DNA of 64,000 nt from Serpula lacrymans var. lacrymans S7.9 (GCF_000218685.1 NW_006763299.1:864061-928060), one strand, 5' to 3'; shown: positions 49,674-60,948, counted from the first letter of the stretch. Program-made: numbers and translations. Notes: generated by a model not told the origin, from the sequence alone.

Positions 49674-51867
49674 TCAGCCTTCTGTGTCCTCTAGTAGTTC
49701 TCTGTTCAGAGGCACAGCGTCCTCCTCTTCTTCATCGTCTTGTGTCAGAAGATTCTCTTTTGTTTCTGCCGAAAAACTGGTTGCGTCAAATCGCTTTCTT
49801 TCGCGAAAGACGTTATCTCTCTTTTCCCCCTTCTTAATGACGGCTGCGGCGGGTATTATACCCCTGGGATTGAGATATAACAAATCATTTCCCGCATACA
49901 TGTCAATAGATCGAATCCATGCATCGAAACTGGTCTCATAATAAGAACTAGAATACTATAAAGCTAATAAAGGGCTCACATTCCACTATGATCTTCGATG
50001 GATCGCATGTTGTCATATATATACTTTTGTTTGAACTTGTCGATGTCATCTCGATGCATTTCGAAGTCGATGAGGGGTCGGTAGTCAGGATGTGTAAGTT
50101 CTAGCTTGTTGTTGATAGCTGATACTTTCCTGTTGTATGACTCGAATATTGGGTACTCCAATAATAGGCCAAGAGCAGGCATTTTAGGAATGAATACAGT
50201 GCGGGGGCCGTATAGCTTTTTTCCAGGATTTAGCTGATGTAGATGCGAATTACCCGAGACCATACCTCGTCAATGACTTGGTCAGGAGTATCCGTTCGAC
50301 AGGATAGAACCAAAGCAGCCATCATCTTACGCTGTAGACCTATGAGCTCGGTGCCATAGGGAATGGAATAACGCAACCTACAATCTATATAAAGGTAAGC
50401 ACCGGCATATCAATAGCTACAGAGATGACTTACCTGGTGCAGCATGAAACTCTGTCCATGAAAGAGGACACTTATCCATTCCGTACCGCCATACACTGCC
50501 GGTTCGGATATCTTTGAGAAGAGGATCAGTCAAGTACAGCCATCGCGGATAAGGTGCCACATGCTTCAATTTTCTTCATATGTCGCTGATTGCTGCGGTC
50601 ACCAAACTCTCTCCCTACTGTGAAGTTGTGAAAGTTGTGAGTGCCTTCATATTTGTGCACCGTTAGTCTAAGACGCTCGATTGAGTCTGCGCTGATTCTC
50701 CACTTTCGCTTGCGCTCGAGGTCGTCTTCTCGGGTGGACGTGTCGCCGGTACCCCAGAAGGGATGTGACGGTTTGATTGCATCACTGGGTGCTTTTGTGG
50801 AGTCCGCGTGCTGGCCTAACGTACGGTGCAGACCAGAGCCTGGTTTGGGTGGAATCAAAAGATAGCTTGGGAAGAAATAAGTATATTTCCGGCTATCACA
50901 CGACCTAGTCCAAACTGATCATCAGAACGCATAACAAAGTTTTCATTCAAGGACAAACATTCTGGCATTGAATGAATTCTGTACTCGGACCTAAGTGTTG
51001 CAAATTAATAAGGCCATGAATCACGTTTAAAAAGTGAGAGAAACGCACATGACCCCAGAGGCGGATTTCAGGAGGGAGTTCCTCGTTGATCCGGGCGACA
51101 ATATCGTTCACTCCAGGAATTGTCGTTATTAGCTTCATCGATACAAGGTTTCCTGCTGCATGAACACCGGCATCCGTTCGTGCAGCCCTGCCAAGGCTAA
51201 CCTTTATGAAACGGGTTGGATGTTGAACTGGTAGGGAAGACTGCTAGCAAATTCACCTTGACAGGGTCATCGGCGTTATCTTGAGAAACTGCCCCTGCTC
51301 TCACGAGAGCCCCGAAAAGCACGCCCTCGATAGTCCGAACGTCGGGCTGGCTAAAATGAGAGTTGAGCTTTCTGGCGAGACGGTGTGGTATATGACACGA
51401 CAAGGTCACGATGGAAGGGAGAAAGCTCCTTAAGCTGTTTAGACGCATACGCACATTTGCATCCCATTACACCCCGTCCCGCAAAATCCAATGAGAAGGG
51501 CGGTTTGTCTCTTTGGCAGCCTGGGTGCTTTCGACTCCGTGTTGCTTGCACTATCCGCAGGTCGTGTCCCCCGTCGTCGCCCCTTATTTTTTCCGTCCTT
51601 CTCCTTCCCTTTGCGTGATTTTGCATAACCGGCAGCATCCCGCCTCCCCGCATCCTTGCTTTTCTTCGGCGCGCTTCCTTCCGCACCTCCTTCATTCCCA
51701 TCCGCGTCGGGGGATGGCGCTCGAGCTACCTTATCGCTTCCTGCAGCGGTGCCGTCGTCCACTTTGACACGCTTTATGGCGTCTGACGCTTCAGGATGCG
51801 CTTCGGACTCCTGCGGCCTCGCCCTCTTCAAGATGGACGATGGCGACAGGCTGACGTCGTCCGACAT
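49674..51867 (-). CDS. PUS1: tRNA pseudouridine synthase PUS1
   Basis: Isomerises specific uridines in tRNAs and other RNAs, mainly in the nucleus. The start is the ATG at 51867 ([20 protein letters not shown]), followed by a long basic leader with nuclear-signal-like [10 protein letters not shown] and [12 protein letters not shown]. The TruA-like core begins [18 protein letters not shown]. Then come [20 protein letters not shown], the catalytic [17 protein letters not shown] and [28 protein letters not shown] and [14 protein letters not shown] follow, then a C-terminal block [20 protein letters not shown] with [12 protein letters not shown]. It ends in an acidic tail ([20 protein letters not shown]). 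About eight introns. The catalytic Asp is present. Confidence 0.93.
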
Positions 51868-52400
51868 GGTCCTTATGCGCGACTTTAAGACCGTTCGACG
51901 TTCAGCTCCCAGAAAACATAGTCTATTACGGGTGAATTGCAAGGCGAGCTTACCAGAGGCGTCCTGCGATGGAGGATTCGGACGAAGGACCAACGACTGA
52001 ACATCCGAGGATGTCTTACCTGTTTTGGTAAGAAAAACATGACATCAAAATGATTTCAATCTTATTCCAAGATCAATTTGAAAGTCCCGCTGGTCTTAGA
52101 TAGCTGGCGAGTGAAGTGCAATCCTGAGGCGAGAAAGCTTGTCAGCCTTGCCCATATCATTATCACAAAACGTCGGAGTGACATAGTGGACCCTTGTACC
52201 AAATTCCGTTATGTTGTAAAACCAGTGCTCCAGTTCAAGTTATACACAGTCTATACCATTGAATTGAGATCGCCTTAAAAAAACAAATGATACCTCTAGT
52301 CTAAACGAATACAGAGCTACCCTCAGCACTATATACCTGATGTGAAAGTTTTTTAAATGAAAACAAAAAAGATACAGCCTTCAAATCTCTCAGAACAGTT
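51868..52400. other. Intergenic, PUS1 promoter side
   Basis: The 533 bp lie upstream of PUS1 (-) and downstream of the xylulokinase gene (-). The PUS1 frame stays open to about 51993 but without an ATG. No repeat recognised. Confidence 0.35.
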
Positions 52401-54225
52401 CTAAACCTCCGATTTTCCGCAAAGTTCCACCACACGGTGTTCGCATGCACGGTACGCCTCAATCAGCCCGTCGTAGATCTTCGTCACCTCGTCCTTGGGC
52501 TCAGCAACGAGCCTCATCCTCTCCACTTCTCCATAGCTCATTTCCTCAAACGTACCTTCACCGCCGTTGTTAGCCCTCCACCACGCAAACTTGGCCAACA
52601 CAGCACCACCCGTCCCAGCAGCCTCCTTCGACTCGGCAACATACACCCGCATGCCAAAAAGGTCCGCAGCCAGCTGGCGGATTGTCTGGTTGGCGGACGA
52701 GCCGCCCGTCACGATCAACCGCTGCAGAGGAGGTGCGTTGGGCGGTAGGATTGCAGCCACTCGGGACTTGATGGAGAGGAATTGGGATTCCAGAATGGCA
52801 CGTGGATGAGTGTCGGAAGGAACATCACCCGCCGCAACCGGTTCACCAATGGCGTCCGCAGTCGAGAAGTGGAATTCACCATGTACGCCAGGCGGGATGA
52901 TCTCCGGCAGAGGAAAGTAAAATGACATGCACCCGTGGTTTCCGGCAGCCGTTCCCTCTACGAGTTCGTTGAATTTGCCCCAATCGTGCTCAGCGTGACG
53001 ATCGCGTACTTGCTCTCTTGCCAGAGCACCGTTCTTGTAGCAGAGCATGGCAATTTGGGCGTCGATAGTCGTCGGATGGGAGAGGAGGTGAGATGTCGTA
53101 AACCGTTTTGGCGGAGTGTCAGCAGGTGGAATAGAGAGAAGTAACGTCGTAGATGTTCCCAATGAAAGAAGGGCATCACCGGGCGCAGATAACGCGACCA
53201 CCGTCGAAGGGTTGTCGCCCGTAAACGGCGCAACGATACAGTCTGCGGCCACGCGTGAATGAGCATATGGCGACCGAGGATGTTAACAGAGTCCTACCTG
53301 GGTTAAAACCCCATTTCCGTACCCACCAGTCAGAGACTGTTCCAAGGACAGTACCACCTGGGACGGGCTCAGGACCCAACTTGGCACGCAGTTCCGATCC
53401 TCCGCAAGCATCCAACAACGCATCTTCCCACTTGCAGGTCAACACGTTCATGAGATTCATCCCACTGGCATCGGAAATTTCGATTGGCGCAATCCTCCCC
53501 AGAAACAAGGAGGGCAAAAAGGAAGAGACTAGAGATATGCGAGCCGAGCATTTGTATGCTTCTGGACGCAAGCGTCGTATCTGGAAGAGGTATCAAGGCG
53601 GACTTGAGCAGGTGCACGTAGCGGGAAACGGATAATGCTCACCCTCGCTATCTGCGGACCTGTGAACCGCTCGTAAGCTCTGCTACCCGTGATGTCTGCT
53701 AGGGCTTGTGCACCGCCAACAGACCTTTCCAGATCACGGCAGTCACGCGTCGTCGACGAGTCTTGCCAGATGGGTGCATTGGGCAGGGAGAAGGCGTGAG
53801 GAGAGAGGTTGTCAGATAGCGAGCGGCAGGGAATCATATTCGCAAGAGCATTTTCGCCATCGTCTGACCAGTAAACCGAGCTATGTTGCTATGCTAGAGA
53901 ATGAGATAAGACAATAAATCCAAACAGCAAACGCACTTACCTGACCCGCACCAGAGACACCCGCAATAGCACCCATATCCACGCCAGCCTCCTTGACGCG
54001 TGCCAAGACCAAATCGATAGCCTCCAACCACATGCGGACCGGGGAAGTTACCTCTCCTTCTCCAGGGCCCTGTATAGCGCCATTGGTGGTCCCGTACGCT
54101 GGGAGATCGCGATCGAAATGGACTGCAGACTCGTGGACGATGGACGAATCCTCGGATATGATGATAGCCTTGAGCTGCTGCGTCGAGAGATCGAACCCAA
54201 GGAAAAGAGGGAGAGATGGGGACAT
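52401..54225 (-). CDS. XKS1: D-xylulose kinase
   Basis: Phosphorylates D-xylulose to xylulose 5-phosphate, linking pentose use to the pentose phosphate pathway. The ATG at 54225 opens MSPSLPLFLGFDLSTQQLKA, the phosphate-binding loop of FGGY kinases in the xylulokinase form (DLSTQ). Then VDMGAIAGVSGAGQQHSSVY, NAPIWQDSSTTRDCRDLE, GSRAYERFTGPQIAR, SDASGMNLMNVLTCKWEDAL and FTGDNPSTVVALSAPGDALL. After LSLGTSTTLLL comes the C-terminal domain with RLIVTGGSSANQTIRQLAAD and AAGTGGAVLAKFAWWR. It ends CGKSEV at 52403-52401. Four introns, fewer than in GUT1. Complete. Confidence 0.92.
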
Positions 54226-55444
54226 GGTTGGGCTGGAGGTGGGCGGTGGTGGTGGTGGTTCCCTCGCCACTTGGCTTTAAATCCGCTGCATTATAGCATC
54301 CATTGCCACCTGAGCATTGGACAGGCGCGAACGGACCGTCGAGTGCTGTAAAATGTAACAGTACACTCATGAGAGTCTAGTCCAAAGGGTACATCGGGCC
54401 AATGCGCGCACGCTCGCACACTTACTCCACTGGCGGAATTCATTTTCCCGTCGCCTTTCCGGTTTTCATTTCCCCGCATTGACTATAGTAAAATGCACAT
54501 GGCAAGAACCCATTGGTTCTTCATCGGTTCCACCACATCTTGAATTCTTGCGGAGTCGACATGAACCTCACTTTGTGATTGGCCTTGCAGTGCACATTTC
54601 CATCTCATTCGTCGGACGAGCGATCCGGAGCAATACGAGCCCATTTGAATGGAAATTAGCAAGGATCAGTTTCATCTATAGCTACGGATCCGGTACATGG
54701 AGAAATCGTCTAGAAAATTGCATAAAAGTCTAGTTCTTGCCTCGAAGCTGTCCCCCGGTAAACCCGCCCACTCAAATACCATGCTGCGATATTGTGTTGT
54801 ATATCCTTTGCGGCCGTGAACTTGACAAAGCCAATCACAAAAACCAGAGCTTACATCTGAAGTATTGCGTGCGTTGCGCCACGGGTTTATAGACACCGTG
54901 GGCCTGGAGGGAACGAGCTCTATGAAGCCCCGGATATTCTCAGCTCTAAAACGGCCGACAGAATCAAGAGACATACCTCAACTCTCCCTGATGGCACCTT
55001 GACGTGTAGCAGTCAACCAGAATAAGATGAACGTGACAATCAATGTCGCATCCTGGGGAAACCTTTCCAAGATATATCATATAGAAATATACTGTTTCAT
55101 TTTCGTTTTCGTTTGCACAAAAAAGGGAAGTCAAGGAAAATAGCGAAAGAAAACAAGTCACAGACGCGAAACTAGTTCAATTCGCCAGCAGAGAAAAAGA
55201 AAACCACTCGTCGTTGCCTCGTTACAAACATTCGAAAAAAGTGAGACTGCGAGAACCCGAGAGAGCCGTCGTCGACAGAGTGGTTCAGACGAGGGGTCGA
55301 GTCTATCAATTCCTCGTTCCAAACCACCCGTGTGCATTATCTAGCTCAAAACACAGCGCCACCTCAGAATGTCTAGATGGCTCATCTAGACCCTTCCCCA
55401 GGCCCCACACAACTTCTCCACATCTTGCATCCAAAATCCAAAAA
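54226..55444. other. Intergenic, xylulokinase promoter side
   Basis: The right neighbour is the end of the F-box gene (-). On the minus strand 54974-54672 there is an ATG-started open frame (MSLDSVGRFRAENIRGFIEL) containing a plausible GTAAGC..CGCAG intron, but no joined product longer than about 45-75 residues resulted. I therefore do not call a gene. Otherwise no repeat or RNA gene recognised. Confidence 0.3.
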
Positions 55445-57080
55445 TCAAAGCTCCAAACCTTCCACACACGGCGCCGACGTCCACACCCCGCCTCTCCTAC
55501 GCCAAACAAGATCACCGAGGTATATCTCGTGCAAGCACGGATACGCCCTCGCAAGTCTCTCCACGCAATGCCCCTCGTCCGCTCCGAACACGACGGGGGA
55601 CACCTCGGGTCCATACCCTATCCGCAGGACCTCTAGATGAGAGGGGAGTGGCGTGTATCTGACGGCAAGCCGCCGGACGATGCCCTTCATCGTGACATAT
55701 ATTCATTGTCAGCCTGAATGCTCTACTTGGAGGTGATATCAGGCGTACGACGTACCTGGAGAGAATGACTGCGCCGTTCAGGAAGGCCTCCATTCCCTAC
55801 CGTCTGTAACGAATTCCGAGTCAAATCCAGAGGCTAACAACCTTTATCAGTACCACCAGCCCCAGAACATCACACAAAAAACCCACCAGCAACAGCATAT
55901 CAGGCTCCTCCACGCTCTCGTCCACATCCTGCATATCCAAGATCACATCAAGACACCGAAGATTGGGAAGATACCCCGCCACCGCGTCGAACAGCTCGAG
56001 GCGCGAGAGCAAACACACCAGCGTCAGCTTCCGCACCGGGCGCGCCGACGTCGACAGCTGGGACAGCGTCGACACCGTCACCGACGCCAGCGTATCGGAG
56101 CCGACGATGATCCTGGGCGTCACGGACCACATGTACGCCTTGACCTCCGTCACGGGCCGTCCGGGGACGATCAGATCGGCGAGGAAGTAGGGGCCTTCGA
56201 ACGAGTGGAGGTGGGGCATGATGTCAGCCGAGAGCGAGCTGGGGTAGTGCGAGATGATCGACCAGCCGGTGATGCATAGGGACAAGAGGCGGGGCGCGAG
56301 GCGGAGGAGCGCGAACAAGGCGTCGTTGTGGCGCCCGTCGACGAATATCGTGAGACGGGTGAGGTGGTCGTACGTCCTCTGAGACGAAAGCCACGACAGC
56401 AGGGCGTTCGTGCAGCAGTCATCGTACAGAGTGAGGCTTTTCAAGCGGGATGTCTCGAGCGTCATCAACGTGACAAGCCACGGACTCTCAAACTCCCTGA
56501 TCGGCTTCGTGATCTCGAGTGTCTCCACACACATCCGGATCATCGTATCGCAGCTCATGCGGCAGTCCTGAAGCTTGAGGGTGTTCAGACCCTGCAGCTC
56601 ATGCAACGTGCGCCAAATGTCGTTATCGACGTTCAACCAAGATAGGTGGAGGACGCGAAGGTGGGGCAGATGCGGCAGCAGCGCGATGAACGCCTCTATC
56701 GACTGCTCAAACGCGTCGTGCACGCTTTCCCATTGGCTGAATCTGCCGTTCTTGGAATAGTAGGTATCCTTGATGCCCACGAACGAGAAGCCTTGGACGA
56801 TGGAACGCAGCTCGCAAGCGCGCGAATCCGACTTGAGCGCCTGGAACCGGTGCGCGGTTCTCATCAGCCTGCGTACATTGGCTTTGGAGTCTGGGGACGA
56901 GACCAAGCCGTCGATTTCCAAACCTGCGAAGGAGAGCTGAGAAAAGAGAGAGACTCGGCCCAGCTGGTTGAACAGGCGGCAGACTTGCACCAACTCTTTG
57001 AGATCAGATCGGCTGGAATAGGCCCAGCATTCGCGCCATATCTCTATAGGCAACTTGGCAGCGCCACTGCAGCTATTCAT
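55445..57080 (-). CDS. F-box-like / LRR protein
   Basis: Likely substrate receptor of an SCF ubiquitin ligase; such families are expanded in Agaricomycetes. The ATG at 57080 gives MNSCSGAAKLPIEIWRECWA, then YSSRSDLKELVQVCRLFNQL, the F-box helices (LP.E.W...). The rest forms irregular leucine-rich repeats: ALLPHLPHLRVLHLSWLNVD, LHELQGLNTLKLQDCRMS, RLKSLTLYDDC and AGYLPNLRCLDVILDMQ. The first exon is open to about 55821, but a splice near 55860 and another near 55750-55690 are needed to reach GIVRRLAVRYTPLPSHLEVL. The chain then runs to ARAYPCLHEIYLGDLVWRRR and stops at 55445. The two last junctions are uncertain. Higher GC than its neighbours. Confidence 0.7.
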
Positions 57081-58117
57081 CTGTGGTGAAGAGTGTAAAA
57101 TCTGCAACTTCTTTACAGTATTCTATTGTTAACGTGTCATTGTGGAGTGGGTGCGTGTGGCACACACCAGTATTTAATATATGCCCTCTTCTGGCCCGTT
57201 CTCGAACGACCTGGGGGTAAATATGTGTAACCTGGTAACGAGAGGAGTGGAAAGTAAGGGGCAGAGGTGATAGATCCACAACCATTCCCAATCCCAAAAT
57301 TATCGCGACAGTTGCTGGACAAAGAGTCCGAGGGCGATAATTGAACTTGCAGATGTTCCTTTTCAGGAACGTTGAGTAAGCTACTGCCTCCTCGCACGTG
57401 CCTGTAATACGACAACGCGGTCCCGAGGGTTTGCAGTGGAATGGTGCGTCCGACGAACGCAGGAAAGTAGATAATTGCGGACAATTAGATATGTACCAAG
57501 GCGATAGCAGCTATCGAACCAATTCGTGACGTGCTGTTGACCATCATAACAATGCTGATGTAGACTGACGCTGCACGACAGATTCATGATCATGATAGGG
57601 CCAGTATCAACAGCAACGCCAGTACCCATCGCATTTCACTCGTCTGAGTAGACAGTTGAGACCGAGTTCCCGGAGTTAGTGCGCAGTACCAGTCAAAGCG
57701 GATCAATAGGCAACACTGGACAGAGGCTGTGATGATTTGTGTTCATGAATAGTTAAAAATATAGCGTGTGAATACAGACAACGTCGTAGATGGGGTAGAT
57801 AATGAAAAGATCGCAAAGGTCGTGAAAGCATGCGAAAGTGTACTACAGTGCGCGACACACTTTTTCGGCGCCTCAAATGTCAGTGACGCGCATTCATTAT
57901 TCCACGCTGGAAATACCATGTTTTTTTGCGAAAACTATTGCAATAGGACTGTATTAGATACTACTGTAAGGTATGCTGAACAAAATGCGATGAATTCAAA
58001 CAAAGTAAAAATCACGACAAAAATTGAGACTGTGACGACTATTGGTACCGAAACGTCGCTTTCTGGTAGAGTATGCAGCATTACATGCATGTAAGTATCG
58101 AGGAACGGGCGGGGACC
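57081..58117. other. Intergenic between F-box gene and transposase remnant
   Basis: The left end is the promoter of the F-box gene. A plus-strand open frame near 57770-58094 has no ATG at its start and no recognisable product. No inverted repeat or LTR end seen. Confidence 0.35.
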
Positions 58118-58702
58118 TTATCGGCGGCTCATGAGAGCCTTAATCTCGGCAGGATGACCGACTCTACGGTGTGACTTGAACACTTTGACTGCAAATGCAG
58201 TCTGATAAGCATCAAGTCCTTTCCTGAATGTTGCTCATGATTAAACCAAGGATGTATATGTAAAATAGAAGTGAAGAAACTCACGAGTATGAGTCCATGT
58301 AGCGCCATGTCTTACGGAAAAAGCGTCGGATCGTGATTGTGTCACACATGTTGAGACACTGCGGCACGAGGACTTTGGCAGTCAAGAACTTGCCATCTGA
58401 TACTTTGCGATAGCCTGGTACAAATAGAATAAGAATAATTTGAATTAAACGAGAGTGAAAAGACTCACGGTACTTCATAAATCCCCATAGCATTTCGATA
58501 GGGTTAAGTTCGCAATGGAACTTGGGCAGATACATGCAAATGTGACCGCGCCCCTCGATGTATTTTTGTTTTGGCGGGCAAAGTAGGGGCCCTTCCCCAT
58601 GCGATATGCAATGGCCAAGCTCGCATTGAGTGCTGGGCGCTGGCATTTTGGGTGGCCAGCATACCGCTCGTGAAGCTTCGCGTATGTCACGATCGTACCC
58701 AT
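58118..58702 (-). pseudogene. DDE transposase C-terminal remnant
   Basis: The minus strand encodes YLPKFHCELNPIEMLWGFMK, the C-terminal catalytic-Glu region of a transposase type common in Agaricomycete genomes. After two clean introns it continues with FFRKTWRYMDSY, KGLDAYQTAFAVKVFKSHRR and VGHPAEIKALMSRR before TAA at 58118-58120. Upstream, LHERYAGHPKCQRPA and GKGPYFARQNK are in another frame, so a frameshift lies near 58580, and the rest of the enzyme is missing. No terminal inverted repeat found. The gypsy leader begins just to its right. Confidence 0.72.
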
Positions 58703-58739
58703 CTGACTCAGCTTTCTTATCTAATCAAGAGATAGAGAC

Positions 58740-59719
58740 TCTTATTTCACCTTATCTAATCTCTTCCTGATCTAATCTTATCAAGTATCACGTGATCTAT
58801 TAGTAATACACATTACCAATCAGTCTCACTACATACACATGTTAATTACCAATACGCTATGTCATACCTCCCCGTAGCCTCATGTTCTTTACTATATAAC
58901 TAGCACGATATCCATGTACATACCCCAGTTGTAGATTTACTCTTTTATACTTGCTTGTCCAACACTTGTTGAGATTTAAGTCCTACGCTGCTCGGGTCAC
59001 CGGCATACAGCTAGGGTCTTTACACAATCTACAACTTGGAAAGACACCTGTTGATGAGCAAAATCATAGCTATTCTTATCATCACCCTATTCCCCCTCAT
59101 TGCACTCATACTCTTTGGCATTGCCAAACTCTACGTTCACCTCACAAAAACTATCATCATCACACCTATCACCCGACCCGACACCATCATATCATTTTTT
59201 CCTGCCAACGTCTCACCCACAGAGTCGTTTGTTGACATCCCTCTCACTCCCCCTTCCAACCCAGTAGCTAGAACCCTTGACGGCGTGGAGCCCGATAGGT
59301 ATTACTTAGTTTAAAGTAGCTTCCGTACGCTTCTGACCAGGCCGCTCATTTGAGTCCGCCAGTCGGAAAAGACCTGCACGCGGTTACTCGCTGGGTACCT
59401 CTGAGACAACCGTTCGGACCTCAGATACTATACAATTAGAACACCGATATCTCAGATTAGATTAGTTACGTATATAGTCAGTGCGGGACAGAAGAGGAAC
59501 CGCTTGACTCAAGAGAAAAGATAGTCTGGTTGAACTTATTCGAGAAAGTGTTGATCCGATTTATCATCGGGGAACTCTCGTATATGCAACCTGGTGATTT
59601 CGAAGAGTGGTTAGCAGAACAACGCTTCCATTCCGAGAACAGAATAGCCTGGGAAATATACTTTACTTTTCCAGAAATAGAACTGATCCGAAACCGATAC
59701 AACACCCCCTACACAGAAC
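58740..59719 (+). mobile_element. 5' LTR and leader of Ty3/gypsy element (boundaries not fixed)
   Basis: Sequence preceding gag. A TATA-like box (tatataac, about 58893-58900) would drive the transcript. I could not fix the TG..CA ends or the primer-binding site because the 3' LTR lies outside the window. A candidate LTR start is TGTCATACCTCC near 58860. The frame from ATG 59581 (MQPGDFEEWLAEQRFHSENR) to about 59720 looks protein-like, but it is out of frame with gag and its status is unclear. Confidence 0.45.
59054..59314 (+). CDS. Small membrane-protein ORF in gypsy leader
   Basis: The ATG at 59054 opens an 86-residue frame ending TAA at 59314. It starts MSKIIAILIITLFPLIALIL, with a single hydrophobic span of about 22 residues continuing to FGIAKLYV. 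A Thr/Pro-rich polar tail follows (TPITRPDTIISFF, FVDIPLTPPSNP), ending DGVEPDRYYLV. It precedes gag by about 400 bp and may lie inside the LTR. I know no gag or pol protein of this kind. It could be a chance frame or an accessory ORF. Confidence 0.3.
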   Translation: MSKIIAILIITLFPLIALILFGIAKLYVHLTKTIIITPITRPDTIISFFPANVSPTESFVDIPLTPPSNPVARTLDGVEPDRYYLV

Positions 59720-60913
59720 ATGACGACGGCAGCATTCGGAGAGTGGCGAGGTCCGCGCGAAGAGCGGGACACACCAGAAATGGGAATGGGAGAATTGTCG
59801 GACGCGCTCCCGCCTTTAGAACCCCAACCCCCGACATCGCAGGAAGCTGGACTGGAACAGTACGTTCAGACCAGGATAGAACAGGAGCAGAGGAGGCTCC
59901 ACGAATTATACGAAACGCAGCTGAAAGAGGCCAAAGAAGAAGTAGACGAATTGCTAGCCAAGCTGAGGTTAGCTACATCGAATACTTCTACGTCCGCTCA
60001 AGCCGCATCCGCACCACCGCCGCCCGCTACGCAGCCGAAGCGCGTAGACAGAACCAGAACGGCTCTCCAGAAGCCTGAAAACTTTGATGGAGACCGAAAG
60101 AAGTATAAGGCTTTCCGCGAAGCCTTAATGCTTAATTTTGAAGATGACGAAGAGTATTCCGCGGATGAAAGAAGAAAGATCGCCTATGTGCTTTCTTTCA
60201 TGACAGGGGGAGCAGCGGCTGCTTTTAGAACGGAGTGGATGGAGACGAAGATGGAGAAAAGGATGCGAGGAGAAAGCATCAAAACCACTTACGAGAATTT
60301 TGAGTGGTTCGCTACAAAAATGGAGACTCGGTTCAAGAACGTTCACGAGCAACTCGCCGCCCGCAACGACATTATGATCTTGCGACAAGGAAAGAACACG
60401 GCCGAAAAGCACTTCGAACACTTCAAAGAACTGAGAAGGGAGGCTAGTTACCTCCAAGCAGCCAATGAGGACTTCCTCATTTCACTTTTACGTAGGAATA
60501 TGAATGAACCCCTGGTCAATCAGGTAATATACGGCGGCCGAGAGCCGGCCAACTACGAAGAGTGGAAGAAGGAACTGATCCGCATCGACTACTTGTGGCG
60601 TCATCGAGAGGCGGAGAAAGAGAGCTTCAGGAGTATGGAGAAAAAGAAGCAAGACGGAGGAGGAAAGACAACCGAACCAAAGGTCGAAAGAAAGAAGGAT
60701 GCAACCGGGTACCTATATACCCAATCCGGTGACCCCATGAAGGTCGACAAAGCAGAGTACCGACAGAAGGGACTTTGCTACCGGTGCGGTGAAAAGGGAC
60801 ATCGATCCTTCGAATGCAAGAAAGAGGCACAAGCAAAGCCTCAGTTTAACGTGAGAGAATTCCTGCAGAAGATGACTGCAGAAGAAAGAGCAAAAGTCCT
60901 CCAGGGTTTTTGA
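59720..60913 (+). CDS. gag: Retrotransposon gag (Ty3/gypsy) with zinc knuckle
   Basis: Structural protein that packages the element's RNA. The ATG at 59720 starts MTTAAFGEWRGPREERDTPE. After a coiled-coil-like stretch (EQEQRRLHELYETQLKEAKE), the capsid-like domain reads KPENFDGDRKKYKAFREALM, AYVLSFMTGGAAAAFRTEWM, TYENFEWFATKMETRF and AEKHFEHFKELRREASYLQA. The zinc knuckle CYRCGEKGHRSFEC (C-x2-C-x4-H-x4-C) lies at 60776-60817. It ends KVLQGF with TGA at 60911-60913, directly after a slippery heptamer, so part of the product should continue into pol. 397 residues; no break. Confidence 0.9.
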   Translation: MTTAAFGEWRGPREERDTPEMGMGELSDALPPLEPQPPTSQEAGLEQYVQTRIEQEQRRLHELYETQLKEAKEEVDELLAKLRLATSNTSTSAQAASAPPPPATQPKRVDRTRTALQKPENFDGDRKKYKAFREALMLNFEDDEEYSADERRKIAYVLSFMTGGAAAAFRTEWMETKMEKRMRGESIKTTYENFEWFATKMETRFKNVHEQLAARNDIMILRQGKNTAEKHFEHFKELRREASYLQAANEDFLISLLRRNMNEPLVNQVIYGGREPANYEEWKKELIRIDYLWRHREAEKESFRSMEKKKQDGGGKTTEPKVERKKDATGYLYTQSGDPMKVDKAEYRQKGLCYRCGEKGHRSFECKKEAQAKPQFNVREFLQKMTAEERAKVLQGF

Positions 60914-60948
60914 AGAGGCCAGCGGTAACACATCAACCGGCTGCGCCT
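60904..60948 (+). promoter_or_regulatory. -1 programmed ribosomal frameshift signal (gag-pol)
   Basis: The last sense codons of gag, CAG GGT TTT, contain the heptamer G-GGT-TTT (60904-60910) of the form X-XXY-YYZ, followed at once by the TGA. After a 5-nt spacer (60911-60915) a stem forms between AGGCCAGCGGT (60916-60926) and ACCGGCTGCGCCT (60936-60948). It has eleven Watson-Crick pairs with two single-base bulges (60944, 60939) and a 9-nt loop. Slipping back one base reads TTG AAG AGG CCA and continues in the pol frame. Confidence 0.8.

Noticed and set aside
54672..54974. Possible small minus-strand gene
   Set aside because: Contains a plausible intron, but splicing it gives an early stop; the unspliced product has no recognisable domain.
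56328..57089. Plus-strand open frames opposite the F-box gene
   Set aside because: They are antisense shadows of a GC-rich coding exon; the minus strand has a coherent F-box/LRR product.
57768..58094. 108-codon plus-strand frame
   Set aside because: No ATG at its start, no family resemblance, and it runs towards the end of the transposase remnant.
59733..60078. Second plus-strand frame overlapping the start of gag
   Set aside because: Arg/Ala-rich composition is that of gag read out of frame. Only the part before 59720 is kept as an observation.
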